From NCBI RefSeq assembly GCF_000378985.1, contig NZ_KB905370.1, forward strand, positions 3,989,342 to 4,053,341: DNA of 64,000 nucleotides, read 5' to 3'. The DNA is from Ensifer sp. BR816. GTDB taxonomy: Bacteria > Pseudomonadota > Alphaproteobacteria > Rhizobiales > Rhizobiaceae. The position numbers and the translations under genes were made by a program. The notes below the pieces were generated by a model. That model ran no database searches. It was given only the letters and a program-made list of their open reading frames with translations, and was not told the origin of the DNA. Below are positions 35,358 through 44,370 of this stretch, piece after piece (the stretch's first letter is position 1; the number at the start of each line of letters is the position of its first letter).

Positions 35358-35476
35358 TTATCGATCGAGCACTCCTCCTCCCAGCTCTATCGAGGGATCG
35401 GCAACCCTCCTCCTCCCAGTTGCCGGTCAGGATCGAAAGCCCGGCGCACCTCCTCCCGCGCCGGGCTTTCTCTTTT
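35358..35476 (+). ncRNA. Alpha-r14-family small RNA (NfeR1-like)
   Basis: About 119 nt with three hairpins. Stem 1: GAGC 35367-35370 with GCTC 35384-35387, extended by CGAT/ATCG. Stem 2: 10 bp at 35396-35405 with 35419-35428 (one G-U pair). Stem 3: 11 bp at 35437-35447 with 35458-35468, followed by TTTCTCTTTTT, a rho-independent terminator. Each loop carries CTCCTCCC, an anti-Shine-Dalgarno sequence. This triple-loop design is the hallmark of alpha-r14 sRNAs, which repress mRNA translation in rhizobia. A promoter is visible: CTTGCA at 35323 and TATTGT at 35347 (18-bp spacer). A protein frame crosses the region but has no support. Confidence 0.85.
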
Positions 35477-35576
35477 TGATCTACCCACCTTTCATAGCAT
35501 CCTGGAAGACGGCCAGCGCCACGATGCTCGAATCCGGGCATCATCGCGCTAATTTCGGTGATATCGTCAGCCGATT

Positions 35577-35603
35577 GGGAACGTTTCGCGCGATGCGGCA
35601 TCC
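35577..35603 (+). promoter_or_regulatory. ECF-type promoter motif, copy 1 (before the sigma gene)
   Basis: GGGAACGTTTCG-N9-GCATCC, with 21 bp from GGGAAC to GCATCC, 34 bp before the sigma factor ATG. The same motif with identical spacing recurs at 36320-36346. Rhizobial ECF sigma factors commonly use a GGAAC -35 element, so autoregulation is likely. Confidence 0.75.
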
Positions 35604-35636
35604 AATGCGCGACACCATGACCATGGGGAGCCAATC

Positions 35637-36317
35637 ATGCCCATCGTTGAGACCCGCCATCGCCTGAAGAGCCCGCCCGGTGCCGAGGAAATCGAAGGCT
35701 TTCGCGCCGTCATGCAGGCGCATAACCGTAAACTCTATCGGATCGCGCGGAGCATCGTTCGTAGCAACAATGATGCCGAAGACGTGCTGCAGGAGGCTTA
35801 TGTCCGCGCCTTCACGCATTTTGACGAATTCCGTGGCGACGCCGCAATCACGACCTGGCTTGCCCGCATCGTCATCAACGAGGCGCTCGGCCGTCTGCGC
35901 AAGAGCCGGCGCCAGATGGCGCTAGTCGAGAGCATGCGGCAATCGCATCAGGCGGAGATCATCGCCTTCCCGCTGAACGCAAATGTGAGCGACCCGGAAA
36001 AGACCATGGCACAACGACAGATTCTCGACCTTGTCGAAAGGCTGACGGATCATCTGCCGGACGCTTACCGGAGCGTTTTCGTGCTGCGCGTCATCGAAGG
36101 GCTCAACAACGAGGAGACCGCTTCCCTGCTCGGGCTCCGCCCCGAGACCGTCCGCACGCGGCTGCATCGGGCGCGCCAGTTGCTGAAGCAGCAACTGGAA
36201 AAGCAGATCGGCCCGGTCCTGCTCGATGCCTTTCCCTTCGCCGGGAAACGCTGCGAGCGCCTGACCGAGGCCGTCCTCGCCCGCATCTCAGGACAACCGA
36301 TAGAAGCCGACAAATAA
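35637..36317 (+). CDS. ECF RNA polymerase sigma factor
   Basis: 226 aa. Sigma region 2 at about residues 25-95 (LYRIARSIVRSNNDAEDVLQEAYVRAFTHFDEFRGDAAITTWLARIVINEALGR in pieces) and region 4 at about 140-190 (LPDAYRSVFVLRVIEGLNNEETASLLGLRPETVRTRLHRARQLLK in pieces), with a C-terminal tail FAGKRCERLTEAVLARISG typical of one rhizobial ECF group. It should direct polymerase to promoters of the GGGAACG type. GGGGAG precedes the ATG by 6 nt. No anti-sigma gene is adjacent; the next genes encode two secreted proteins under the same promoter motif. Confidence 0.95.
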   Translation: MPIVETRHRLKSPPGAEEIEGFRAVMQAHNRKLYRIARSIVRSNNDAEDVLQEAYVRAFTHFDEFRGDAAITTWLARIVINEALGRLRKSRRQMALVESMRQSHQAEIIAFPLNANVSDPEKTMAQRQILDLVERLTDHLPDAYRSVFVLRVIEGLNNEETASLLGLRPETVRTRLHRARQLLKQQLEKQIGPVLLDAFPFAGKRCERLTEAVLARISGQPIEADK

Positions 36318-36319
36318 TC

Positions 36320-36346
36320 GGGAACGTTTCGGCCGCCGAAGCATCC
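36320..36346 (+). promoter_or_regulatory. ECF-type promoter motif, copy 2 (before DUF4142 gene)
   Basis: GGGAACGTTTCG-N9-GCATCC, the same bases and spacing as the copy before the sigma gene, beginning 3 bp after the sigma stop and 52 bp before the DUF4142 ATG. It likely gives extra sigma-dependent expression of the two downstream genes. Confidence 0.75.
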
Positions 36347-36397
36347 AAAGCGTGTCAAACGAAAACGCCTTTTGATCTTCGAGGAAAGGAACATCCC

Positions 36398-36922
36398 ATG
36401 ACCATCCGACTGACGACCGCGGCGGCGGCAATCGCGCTGATCTTCACCGCCAACGGCGCGCTCGGCGCCGACAAGCCGACGGACCCGCAGATCGCCCATA
36501 TCGCCTATACGGCCGGCGTGCTCGACATCGAGGCGGCGAAGCAGGCGATCGCCACCTCGAAGAACAAGGCCGTCGTCGAATTCGCCGAGACGATGGTGCG
36601 CGACCACGAGGCGGTGAACAGCCAAGCCCTCGACCTCGTCAAGAAGCTGAACGTCACGCCGGAGGACAACGACACCAGCAAGGCGCTGTCGCAGGCCGCC
36701 GAAACGAAGCGCCAGGAACTGGCGAAGCTTTCCGGCGCGGAATTCGACAAGGCCTATGTCGAGCATGAGGTGGCCTATCACAAGCAGGTCAACGGCGCCC
36801 TGGAGACGTTGCTGATCCCGGCCGCGCAGAACGGCGAACTCAAGAGCCTGCTGGAGACCGGGCTGAAGCTGTTCCAGGGCCATCAGCAGCATGCCGAGCA
36901 TGTCGCGACCGAGCTCAAATGA
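36398..36922 (+). CDS. DUF4142 periplasmic ferritin-like protein
   Basis: 174 aa. Signal peptide (MTIRLTTAAAAIALIFTANGALGA) followed by the four-helix DUF4142 domain: DPQIAHIAYTAGVLDIEAAKQAI, VVEFAETMVRDHEAVNSQALDLV, FDKAYVEHEVAYHKQVNGAL and LKLFQGHQQHAEHVATEL, with the conserved EF-x(2)-MV-x-DH-x(2)-VN and H-x(2)-V-x(3)-L pattern. Family members are tied to envelope or oxidative stress; no enzyme activity is established. ATGA overlap with the cupredoxin gene makes a two-gene operon. Confidence 0.92.
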   Translation: MTIRLTTAAAAIALIFTANGALGADKPTDPQIAHIAYTAGVLDIEAAKQAIATSKNKAVVEFAETMVRDHEAVNSQALDLVKKLNVTPEDNDTSKALSQAAETKRQELAKLSGAEFDKAYVEHEVAYHKQVNGALETLLIPAAQNGELKSLLETGLKLFQGHQQHAEHVATELK

Positions 36923-37248
36923 GGGCGACAATGCTTCCGGCACGCTCGGCCGTTCTCACGCTGTTCCTGGGAGCGGCCGCCGTTGCCGCTCCATCGCGGG
37001 CCGAGACCATTGAGGTAACGGTCGACCGCCTAGTCTACACGCCCGCGGAAATCGTAGCGAAGGTGGGCGACGAGGTCGAGTGGGTCAACAAGGACGCGCT
37101 CATCCACACCGCCACGATCAAAGGCGGCGCAGACGTACCCTTGCCGGCAAAGAAGTCGGGGCGTCTCTTGCTGCAGGAGGCAGGCAGCTTCGACTATATC
37201 TGCCGCTACCACCCGAACATGAAAGGGCACATTACGGTGCGGCCCTGA
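36919..37248 (+). CDS. Cupredoxin (plastocyanin/amicyanin-like copper protein)
   Basis: 109 aa. Signal peptide (to PSRAE) and one cupredoxin domain. Copper ligands can be placed as His in LIHTATIKG, and Cys, His and Met in YICRYHPNMKGHI, the compact type-1 site of amicyanin-like proteins. It would carry electrons or copper in the periplasm. Overlaps the DUF4142 stop by 4 bp (ATGA); an ATG 12 bp further in is also possible. Confidence 0.92.
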   Translation: MRATMLPARSAVLTLFLGAAAVAAPSRAETIEVTVDRLVYTPAEIVAKVGDEVEWVNKDALIHTATIKGGADVPLPAKKSGRLLLQEAGSFDYICRYHPNMKGHITVRP

Positions 37249-37251
37249 TCC

Positions 37252-37283
37252 GCAGCCGGCCGGGCGCTTCGCCGGCCGGCTGC
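37252..37283. terminator. Bidirectional hairpin between convergent genes
   Basis: Perfect 12-bp stem GCAGCCGGCCGG with an 8-nt loop, between the cupredoxin stop and the stop of the ABC ATPase gene on the other strand. There is no T tract on either side, so termination may be weak or Rho-assisted. Confidence 0.55.
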
Positions 37284-37294
37284 AAACGGCTTCC

Positions 37295-38020
37295 TCAATG
37301 GACCCCGAGAAACTGCTTCAGCTCCGGCGTCCGCGGATTGGCAAAGACCTCCTCCGGTGCGCCGATCTCGTGGACCCGGCCCTGATGCATGAAGACGACG
37401 CGCGAACAGACGTCACGGGCGAATTTCATCTCGTGCGTCACCATCAGCAGCGTCATGCCCTCGGCGGCAAGCTCGCGCACCACCGCCAGCACCTCCGCCA
37501 CCAGTTCAGGATCGAGCGCCGAGGTGATCTCGTCGCAGAGCAGCGCGATCGGCTGCATCGCCAGCGCGCGAGCGATTGCGACGCGCTGCTGCTGGCCGCC
37601 GGAGAGCTCGTCCGGATAGGCATCGAATTTCTGGCTGAGGCCGACGCGCTCCAGCATCTTGCGGGCCATCGCCTCGGCCTTAGGCTTCGGCGTCTTCTTG
37701 ACGACCATCTGCGACAGCATGACATTGCCGCCGACCGTCAGATGCGGAAAGAGGTTGAACTGCTGGAAGATCATCCCGACCTTCAATCTCAGCGCCTTCA
37801 GATGCGCCTCATCGTCGAGAAGCTGGGCGCCGGCGACCGAGATCGACCCCTTGCTGATCGTCTCCAGCCCGTTGATGCAGCGCAACAGCGTCGACTTGCC
37901 CGAGCCGCTCTTGCCTATGATGGCGATCACTTCGCCCGGCGCGACATCGAGATCGATGCCCTTCAGCACCTCGTTGTCGCCGAAGCTCTTGCGGACGTCA
38001 GTGATTTCGATGAGCGACAT
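37295..38020 (-). CDS. Polar amino acid ABC transporter ATPase
   Basis: 241 aa. Walker [10 protein letters not shown] at about residue 36, Q-loop [12 protein letters not shown], signature [15 protein letters not shown], Walker [14 protein letters not shown] and H-loop VTHEM. The GlnQ/HisP type pattern marks it as the ATPase of a polar amino acid importer. The D-to-C change in the Walker B lead-in (LCDEI) is common in this subfamily. Last gene of the transporter operon; it overlaps the permease by 23 bp. Confidence 0.94.
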   Translation of the reverse strand: MSLIEITDVRKSFGDNEVLKGIDLDVAPGEVIAIIGKSGSGKSTLLRCINGLETISKGSISVAGAQLLDDEAHLKALRLKVGMIFQQFNLFPHLTVGGNVMLSQMVVKKTPKPKAEAMARKMLERVGLSQKFDAYPDELSGGQQQRVAIARALAMQPIALLCDEITSALDPELVAEVLAVVRELAAEGMTLLMVTHEMKFARDVCSRVVFMHQGRVHEIGAPEEVFANPRTPELKQFLGVH

Positions 38021-38657
38021 TAAGCTTCCTTTCGAGGATCTGGCTGCTCTTGGACAGGGGCCAGCAGAGCGCGAAATAGATCAGCGCCACGAGGCCGTAG
38101 ACAGTGAAGGGCTGGAAGGTGGCGTTGGTGACGACGGTGCCGGCCTTCGACAGTTCGACGAAGCCGATGATCGAGGTCAGCGCCGTGCCCTTGATCACCT
38201 GTACCGAAAAGCCGACGGTCGGCGGCACGGCGATCCGCATCGCCTGCGGCAGGATGACGTAGCGCATCTGCTGCAGCCGGCCCATGCCGAGGCTGGCGGA
38301 GGCCTCCCACTGCCCCATGGCGATCGCCTCGACGCAGCCGCGCCAGATCTCGCCCAGGAAGGCGGCGCTCCAGAGGATCAGCGCGACGCCCGCCGCCAGC
38401 CAGGCCGGCACGTCAATGCCGAAAAGGCCAAGCCCGAAGAAGGCGATGAAGAGCTGCATCAGGAGCGGCGTGCCCTGGAACAGCTCGATATAGTATTTCG
38501 CCACCGCCCGCGCCCACCGGCGCCGGCTGATGCGCAGGAACAGGAGCACGAGCCCGACGACGCCGCCGCCGACGAAGGAGACGAGCGAAAGCAGGAGCGT
38601 CCAGCGGGTAGCAAGCAACAGGTTGCGCAGGATGTCCCAGATGGTGAACTCGATCAT
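37998..38657 (-). CDS. Polar amino acid ABC transporter permease
   Basis: 219 aa, HisMQ/GlnP type with about five TM segments and the EAA loop EASASLGMGRLQQMRYVILPQAMR, which docks to the ATPase. Start at MIEFTIWDIL, giving an ATGA overlap with the preceding permease; the frame extends 10 codons further. Forms a heterodimeric channel with the neighbouring permease. Confidence 0.93.
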   Translation of the reverse strand: MIEFTIWDILRNLLLATRWTLLLSLVSFVGGGVVGLVLLFLRISRRRWARAVAKYYIELFQGTPLLMQLFIAFFGLGLFGIDVPAWLAAGVALILWSAAFLGEIWRGCVEAIAMGQWEASASLGMGRLQQMRYVILPQAMRIAVPPTVGFSVQVIKGTALTSIIGFVELSKAGTVVTNATFQPFTVYGLVALIYFALCWPLSKSSQILERKLNVAHRNH

Positions 38658-39325
38658 CTGGCCGCCCTCCTCGGAAAGATCAGCCAACCGACCATGCCGA
38701 GCACCTGGCGGAGCAGGATGGCCAGCAGCAGGTAGACGGCGGTCGAGACGAAATAGGCCTCGAAGGCGCGGAAGGTGCGCGACTGGATGAAGTTGGCGGC
38801 GAAGGTCAGGTCCTCGGCGGCGATCTGCGAGACGACAGCGGAGCCGAGCATGACGATGACGACCTGCGAGGAGAGCGCCGGCCAGATGCGCTGAAGCGAC
38901 GGGATGAGCACGACATGGCGGAAGGTCTCGAAGGGCGTCATGGCGAGGCTCGCGCCCGCCTCGAACTGGCCTCTCGGCGTCGCCTGGATGCCGGCGCGGA
39001 TGATTTCCGAGCTATAGGCGCCGAGATTGACGACCATGGCGATATTGGCCGCCTCGAGTTCGCTGAGCTGCAGCCCGAGCGATGGCAACCCGAAGAAGAT
39101 GAAGAAGAGCTGGATCAGGAAGGGCGTGTTGCGGATCAGCTCCACGTAGGCGGCGACCACCGGCTTCAGCCATGGCGGCCCGAGCGCCCGCACCCAGGCG
39201 CAGACGATGCCGAGCGAGATGCCTGCGATGGCGCCGACGGCGATCAGTTGGATCGTGATTGCGATCCCCTTGACGATCTGCGGGTAGTATTCGAAGAGCC
39301 AGCCGAATTCGAAATGATAATTCAA
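38654..39325 (-). CDS. Polar amino acid ABC transporter permease
   Basis: 223 aa HisMQ-type permease. TM1 (IVKGIAITIQLIAVGAIAGISLGIVCAW), ELIRNTPFLIQLFFIFFGLP, and the EAA loop FEAGASLAMTPFETFRHVVLIPSLQR. It precedes its partner permease with a 4-bp ATGA overlap and follows the binding-protein gene by 63 bp. Confidence 0.93.
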   Translation of the reverse strand: MNYHFEFGWLFEYYPQIVKGIAITIQLIAVGAIAGISLGIVCAWVRALGPPWLKPVVAAYVELIRNTPFLIQLFFIFFGLPSLGLQLSELEAANIAMVVNLGAYSSEIIRAGIQATPRGQFEAGASLAMTPFETFRHVVLIPSLQRIWPALSSQVVIVMLGSAVVSQIAAEDLTFAANFIQSRTFRAFEAYFVSTAVYLLLAILLRQVLGMVGWLIFPRRAAR

Positions 39326-39388
39326 TGCGCACCCCTGTTTGCAAACGGCGGTGACGCCACCCCGCTCCCGCGGAGTGGCTTGGAGGGA

Positions 39389-40174
39389 TCAGAGCTCGGC
39401 CGGCAGGTCGGCGCCGAGCCACTTCTGAGCAATGGCGTTCAGGCTGCCATCAGTCTTGGCGGCGGCGATGATGCCGTTGACCTTTTCGAGCAGGGCCGGC
39501 TGTTCCTTGGAAAGGCCGATATAGCAGGGCGAGTTCTTGATCAGGAACTTGAGCTCCGGACGCTTCGGCGGGTTCTTGGCAAGGATCGCTGCGGCGACGA
39601 CGTTGCCGGTCGCGACCGCCTCGACCTGGCCCGAAAGGAAGGCGGAGATCGTGCCGTTATTGTCCTCGTAGCGCTTGATGACGGTATCGGCCGGCGCGAC
39701 CTTGGTCAGTTCCAGGTCTTCGACCGCGCCGCGGGTGACGCCGATCGTCTTGCCGGCAAGCTCTTCGGCCTTCGTGGCGGCAAAATCGGCCGGTGCGAAG
39801 ACACCGTTATAGAAAGGCGCGTAAGCCGCCGTGAAGTCGATGACCTTTTCCCGGTCCGGGTTCTTGCCGAGGCTCGAAATGACGAGATCGACCTTGTTGG
39901 TCTGCAGATAGGGAATGCGGTTCGCGCTCGTCACCGGCACCAGCTCGACCTTCACCCCGAGCTTCTCGGCAATCAGATTGGCCATGTCGATATCATAGCC
40001 GACCGGCGCCATGTCCGGACCGACACTGCCGAAGGGCGGGAAATCCTGCGGCACGGCGACGCGGATCGTGCCGCGGGCGGTAATGTCGCCGAGCGCATCG
40101 GCCTGCGCGACGGAGCCGAAGCCGATCGCGGCGGCCATTGCCGTGATCGCGACGAAAACTCTTCTCGAAAGCAT
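39389..40174 (-). CDS. Amino acid ABC transporter periplasmic binding protein
   Basis: 261 aa. Signal peptide MLSRRVFVAITAMAAAIGFGSVAQA, then the family-3 solute-binding fold: TIRVAVPQDFPPFGSVGPDMAPVGYDIDMANLIAEKLG in outline, the ligand-contact SLGKNPDREKVIDFTAAYAPFYNGVFAP and GVTRGAVEDL. It binds an amino acid or small organic cation. Start at ATG 40174 behind AGGAGA; the upstream frame belongs to the GntR gene region. First gene of the transporter operon, 24 bp after the GntR stop. Confidence 0.93.
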   Translation of the reverse strand: MLSRRVFVAITAMAAAIGFGSVAQADALGDITARGTIRVAVPQDFPPFGSVGPDMAPVGYDIDMANLIAEKLGVKVELVPVTSANRIPYLQTNKVDLVISSLGKNPDREKVIDFTAAYAPFYNGVFAPADFAATKAEELAGKTIGVTRGAVEDLELTKVAPADTVIKRYEDNNGTISAFLSGQVEAVATGNVVAAAILAKNPPKRPELKFLIKNSPCYIGLSKEQPALLEKVNGIIAAAKTDGSLNAIAQKWLGADLPAEL

Positions 40175-40197
40175 TGGGTCATTCTCCTCTGTTGATG

Positions 40198-40926
40198 TCA
40201 TGATTTGGCTTTTCGGGGTGCATTCGAAGACGCGGCCGCGTTCTGCGGCGGCAGCGAAAGGGAGTGCCGGAGATCGGCGAGAGGATCCGGGCGACGGGTG
40301 AGGTCGAGCCCCGTTTCCACCTCGTCCAGGTGCTCGACGGAAAGCTCGGCCGCCTTGAGGAAATCGCCCTCCTCCATCGCCGCGACGATGCGGCAATGGC
40401 CGAGATGCGACTGCATGGCGTGGAAATCGGACTGGTAGATGAGCGAGATCAGGATGGTGCGCGCCGTCAGGTCGCGCAGGATCTCGACAAGGATGGTATT
40501 GCCGGAGAGCTCGGCGATGCGGATATGGAAGTCGCCCATCAGGCAGGTGAGCCGCTGGCGGTCACCGGCGGCGATCGCCAGCTTTTCCTCGGCCAGATGC
40601 GCATGGAGCTTGTCGCGGCCGCTTTCCGTAAGCCGCTCCATGCTGCGCAGCAGCCCCGCCTCGATGACGCGCCGGGCCGCATAGACCATCATCGCCTCCT
40701 CGGCCGATGGTTCGACGACGAACCAGCCGCGCCGCGGACTGACCTTGACGATGCCGCGCTGTTCGAGCCGCATCATCGCCTCGCGCACCCGGGTGCGTGA
40801 AACGTTGAAGAGGCTGGCGACCTCGCTCTCCCCCAAGCGCGTGCCGGGGCGAATGCGGGCGGAAAGGATACCGGAGACGATTGCCTCGTCTATCTGATCG
40901 TTCTGTTGTGGCGACAAATCTTGCAT
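40198..40926 (-). CDS. GntR-family (FCD) regulator of the amino acid transporter
   Basis: 242 aa. Winged helix at about residues 10-75 (ILSARIRPGTRLGESEVASLFNVSRTRVREAMMRLEQRGIV) and FCD domain with DFHIRIAELSGN and the metal-binding HLGHCRIVAAMEEGDF/HLDEVE helices. It leads the ABC transporter operon in the same direction (24 bp before the binding protein), so it probably regulates its own operon. Confidence 0.9.
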   Translation of the reverse strand: MQDLSPQQNDQIDEAIVSGILSARIRPGTRLGESEVASLFNVSRTRVREAMMRLEQRGIVKVSPRRGWFVVEPSAEEAMMVYAARRVIEAGLLRSMERLTESGRDKLHAHLAEEKLAIAAGDRQRLTCLMGDFHIRIAELSGNTILVEILRDLTARTILISLIYQSDFHAMQSHLGHCRIVAAMEEGDFLKAAELSVEHLDEVETGLDLTRRPDPLADLRHSLSLPPQNAAASSNAPRKAKS

Positions 40927-41093
40927 ACAAGTTTGGAAAGCAAGCGTCGTGCCAAGTTTATTACCATTTTATTTCAATGACTTGCGTGACATATGCGGCC
41001 GTGTTTGCCTGCCAGATCAGCATCTGCGCATATTTTCACCAGGAACTTGTGACATGGCAGCAATGATGCGCGAAGCCAGCCCGGGTGGACGCC

Positions 41094-41260
41094 ACCCCCC
41101 TCTGGCCTGCCGGCCATCTCCCCCACAAGGGGGGAGAATATGTGCGGCATGCTCCATGCCACATCAAGAGTTCCGCGTGTGTGAGCCTTTCTGTAAAGTG
41201 AGCGGTTACCGCGACTCGTCTCCCCCTTGTGGGGGAGATGGCCGGCAGGCCAGAGGGGGT
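41094..41260. repeat. RIME-like long palindromic repeat (copy B)
   Basis: Arms at 41094-41139 and 41220-41260 share CTCTGGCCTGCCGGCCATC and a CTCCCCC-ACAAG-GGGGGAG stem. The GGCC variant of the core differs from copies A, C and D, but differs symmetrically in both arms, which argues for selection or copying as a hairpin. It fills the gap between the GntR regulator and ftsK; 40927-41093 otherwise holds only promoter-like AT-rich DNA. Confidence 0.85.
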
Positions 41261-41306
41261 GGCGGCTGCCCCCGTCACCGACATCTGTTCCCGACTCGAA
41301 CCCCGC

Positions 41307-44090
41307 TCAATCCATCTCGGCGTCATCCGCCTTCACCGCGTGATCGCGGTTGCCATGGATGATCTCGCGCTTGCCGACATGGTTGGCCGGACCGACGAGG
41401 CCGTCCTTTTCCATCCGTTCGACGAGCGAGGCGGCGCGGTTGTAGCCGATGCCGAGACGGCGCTGGATGTAGGAGGTAGAGCATTTCTTGTCGCGCAGCA
41501 CCACTTTCACCGCCTGCTCGTAGAGCTCGTTACCGTCTTCCGATGCCATCGCACTCTTGTCGAAAACGGCGCCCTGATCCTCTTCCGGCTCCTCTTCCTC
41601 CTCTTCCGCCGTCACCGTCTCCAGATATTCCGGGCGTCCCTGGGTCTTCAGATGCGCGACCACATGCTCGACCTCGAGGTCGGAGACGAAGGGGCCGTGG
41701 ACGCGGGCGATGCGGCCGCCGCCGGCCATGTGCAGCATGTCGCCCTGGCCGAGGAGCTGTTCGGCGCCCTGCTCGCCGAGAATGGTGCGGCTGTCGATCT
41801 TCGACGTCACCTGGAAGGAGATGCGTGTCGGGAAATTCGCCTTGATCGTGCCGGTAATAACGTCGACCGACGGGCGCTGCGTCGCCATGATCAGGTGGAT
41901 GCCGGCGGCCCGCGCCATCTGCGCGAGGCGCTGGATGGCGCCTTCGATCTCCTTGCCGGCGACCATCATCAGGTCGGCCATCTCGTCGACGATGACGACG
42001 ATATAGGGCATCGGCGCCAGATCCATCTCCTGCTGCTCGAAGAGCGGCTCGCCGGTGCCCTTCTCGAAGCCGGTCTGCACCGTCGCCAGAATCGGCTCGC
42101 CCTTTTCGCGGGCGGCGGCGGCGCGCTGGTTGTAGCCGTCGATGTTGCGGACACCGAGCCGCGACATCTTGCGATAGCGGTCCTCCATCTCGCGCACCGC
42201 CCATTTGAGCGCCATCACCGCCTTCTTCGGATCGGTGACGACCGGCGTCAAAAGATGCGGGATGCCGTCATAGACGGAGAGTTCGAGCATCTTCGGGTCG
42301 ACCATGATCAGCCGGCACTCTTCCGGCTTCAGCCGGTAGAGCAGCGACAGGATCATCGTGTTGATCGCCACCGACTTGCCCGAGCCGGTGGTGCCGGCGA
42401 CGAGCAGATGCGGCATCTTGGCCAGCTCGGCGATCACCGGCTCGCCGCCGATCGTCTTGCCGAGGCAGAGCGCCAGCTTGCAGCCGGTCCTCTGGAAATC
42501 ATTGGATTCGATCAACTCGCGGAAATAGACCGTCTCCCGCGTCGCGTTCGGCAGCTCGATGCCGATGACGTTGCGGCCGGGGACCACCGCGACGCGGGCC
42601 GAAAGCGCCGACATTGAGCGGGCGATATCGTCGGCAAGACCGATGACGCGCGAGGATTTGACGCCGGGCGCCGGCTCGAATTCGTAAAGCGTCACGACCG
42701 GGCCGGGACGCACATGGATGATCTCGCCCTTGACGCCGAAATCCTCGAGCACGCTTTCGAGAAGCCCGGCATTCTGCTCGAGCTGCTCCTGCGTCATGAA
42801 GAAGCCCTGGCCCTGCGGCGGCTCCTGCAGCAGTTCCTTGGCCGGAAACTCGTAGGTGTCGCCAGCATGCTGGCGCTCGCTGCCGCCGATCGGCGGGAAG
42901 GGTGAAGAGGAACGCTGTACCACGGCCGGCATGGTGATCGCGGCCTTGGTGGCCGGAACCTCGACCACCGGCGTCTTCTCCTCGGCTTTGACGGTCTCGA
43001 CAGGCTCGGCCAGTGACGGAGTGGCCGCCACGGCCACTTCTTCAGGCTTATCGGCGGCGCTTGGGGCCGGGACGGGAACGGGCGCGGCGACAACTGTCGC
43101 CGCTGGGCGGCATTCGACCACCCGGAACATCGAGGTGATCCCGGTTGGCGGCAGCGGCCGGATTTCCACCGGCGCGGCGACAGGCTTCGGTGCCGCCGCA
43201 ATCTGCTGCGGCGCCTTTGCCGATTCGGCGGCGACCTGCGAGGCAGCCGCCATTTCGAGCGGCATGAATTCAAAGAATGCGTGATCGGAGAGGTACGAGA
43301 GACGGGCATTCCCCTCGTTGCCCACACCGATGGCGGCTGAATCGGGTGCGGTTTCGCTGCCGGCCCGGATCACCTCGGCGACGTCCAGCTCCCGGACCGC
43401 CGACGCCTGGGTTCCCGCCGTTTCTTCCACCACCGGCGCCGCATCGACCGTCGATTCAGCCGCGCCCGTGTCGCGCGTCTGGGCGGGACGCCAGGAAGGA
43501 AGCTGCCGCATCAGCACCCGCAAGAGTTCGGAGGGGCTGTGGGCCGGCGTTTCGGGCTCGAGCGCAGCGGGCGCCGCGTCTACGGATGCCGTTTCGGCGA
43601 CGATCTCTGCTTCGACAACCTCAGCGGCAATCGCACCGAGCTCTGCCTCGCCCTCTTCGGCCGCCGGCGCGCGGCGCTTCATGAATTCGCGTTCGGGCGT
43701 GCGGGTGAAGCGGACATTGGGCGACAGGAAGAAATGGCTCTCCCAGCCGTCCTCGTCCGTTTGACCGGTAATCTCTGCCAGCGTGGGGAGCGGATCGCGG
43801 GTAGAGGCGGTCACCTGGGCCGGCGCATAGGCCGAGCCGTGGCCATAGAGCCGCGCCGCGCGCCCGGCATAGGCCATATCGTCGCCCGGATGACCGGCGC
43901 TTCGGCGCGGCGCTTCCGGCGCCTCGAACAGGTGGTCCTGCGCCGACGTGCGGGTCGTCTGGGCATGCGAAACGTCCGGTGCTCCCGGATGCGGATGCTC
44001 GAAATCATCCGCCTCATCTGCATCATGCAAGGCTGCCGTCGAGAAATTTGTCCGGGGAATACGCATGGCCTGAAACTCGAAATTCATCAT
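41307..44090 (-). CDS. ftsK: FtsK/SpoIIIE-type DNA translocase without membrane domain
   Basis: 927 aa. Residues 1-430 form a long low-complexity Ala/Pro/Glu-rich linker with no TM segment, unlike classical FtsK with four N-terminal TM helices. The motor domain follows: [20 protein letters not shown] (alpha domain), Walker [14 protein letters not shown] at about 563-575, Walker [14 protein letters not shown] at about 697-709 and [13 protein letters not shown]. The C-terminal gamma winged helix ([27 protein letters not shown] in pieces) would recognise KOPS-like polar sequences. A cytosolic translocase for chromosome or megaplasmid dimer resolution is the likely role. Confidence 0.93.
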   Translation of the reverse strand: MMNFEFQAMRIPRTNFSTAALHDADEADDFEHPHPGAPDVSHAQTTRTSAQDHLFEAPEAPRRSAGHPGDDMAYAGRAARLYGHGSAYAPAQVTASTRDPLPTLAEITGQTDEDGWESHFFLSPNVRFTRTPEREFMKRRAPAAEEGEAELGAIAAEVVEAEIVAETASVDAAPAALEPETPAHSPSELLRVLMRQLPSWRPAQTRDTGAAESTVDAAPVVEETAGTQASAVRELDVAEVIRAGSETAPDSAAIGVGNEGNARLSYLSDHAFFEFMPLEMAAASQVAAESAKAPQQIAAAPKPVAAPVEIRPLPPTGITSMFRVVECRPAATVVAAPVPVPAPSAADKPEEVAVAATPSLAEPVETVKAEEKTPVVEVPATKAAITMPAVVQRSSSPFPPIGGSERQHAGDTYEFPAKELLQEPPQGQGFFMTQEQLEQNAGLLESVLEDFGVKGEIIHVRPGPVVTLYEFEPAPGVKSSRVIGLADDIARSMSALSARVAVVPGRNVIGIELPNATRETVYFRELIESNDFQRTGCKLALCLGKTIGGEPVIAELAKMPHLLVAGTTGSGKSVAINTMILSLLYRLKPEECRLIMVDPKMLELSVYDGIPHLLTPVVTDPKKAVMALKWAVREMEDRYRKMSRLGVRNIDGYNQRAAAAREKGEPILATVQTGFEKGTGEPLFEQQEMDLAPMPYIVVIVDEMADLMMVAGKEIEGAIQRLAQMARAAGIHLIMATQRPSVDVITGTIKANFPTRISFQVTSKIDSRTILGEQGAEQLLGQGDMLHMAGGGRIARVHGPFVSDLEVEHVVAHLKTQGRPEYLETVTAEEEEEEPEEDQGAVFDKSAMASEDGNELYEQAVKVVLRDKKCSTSYIQRRLGIGYNRAASLVERMEKDGLVGPANHVGKREIIHGNRDHAVKADDAEMD

Positions 44091-44370
44091 CGAAAGGGCT
44101 GTCCCTAGCGAATAGGAAATGAAGGTTAATAAGTCCCTTCCAGGGACGCCGCCGGATGGTGTCTCACTGCCCGCATGAGGGCGCTCGGGGCGGTCTTCCC
44201 GCTACTTTGTCGAGGATTTCCAGGCCTTCGGCACGGACCCCGCGCCGCAGGAGAAGGCCGTTCAATTTGTGTTTCAGACCGGGAGAATTTCTGCCGTGTG
44301 GGGCAAAGCCACCGAGGGCCGGACCAGGCGGGAAAAATGAAACCGCGCCGTGCCGGCCCTGGCAATCCGT

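Noticed and set aside
35311-35667. 118-codon plus frame
   Set aside because: It runs through the sRNA hairpins and terminator and lacks a ribosome site.
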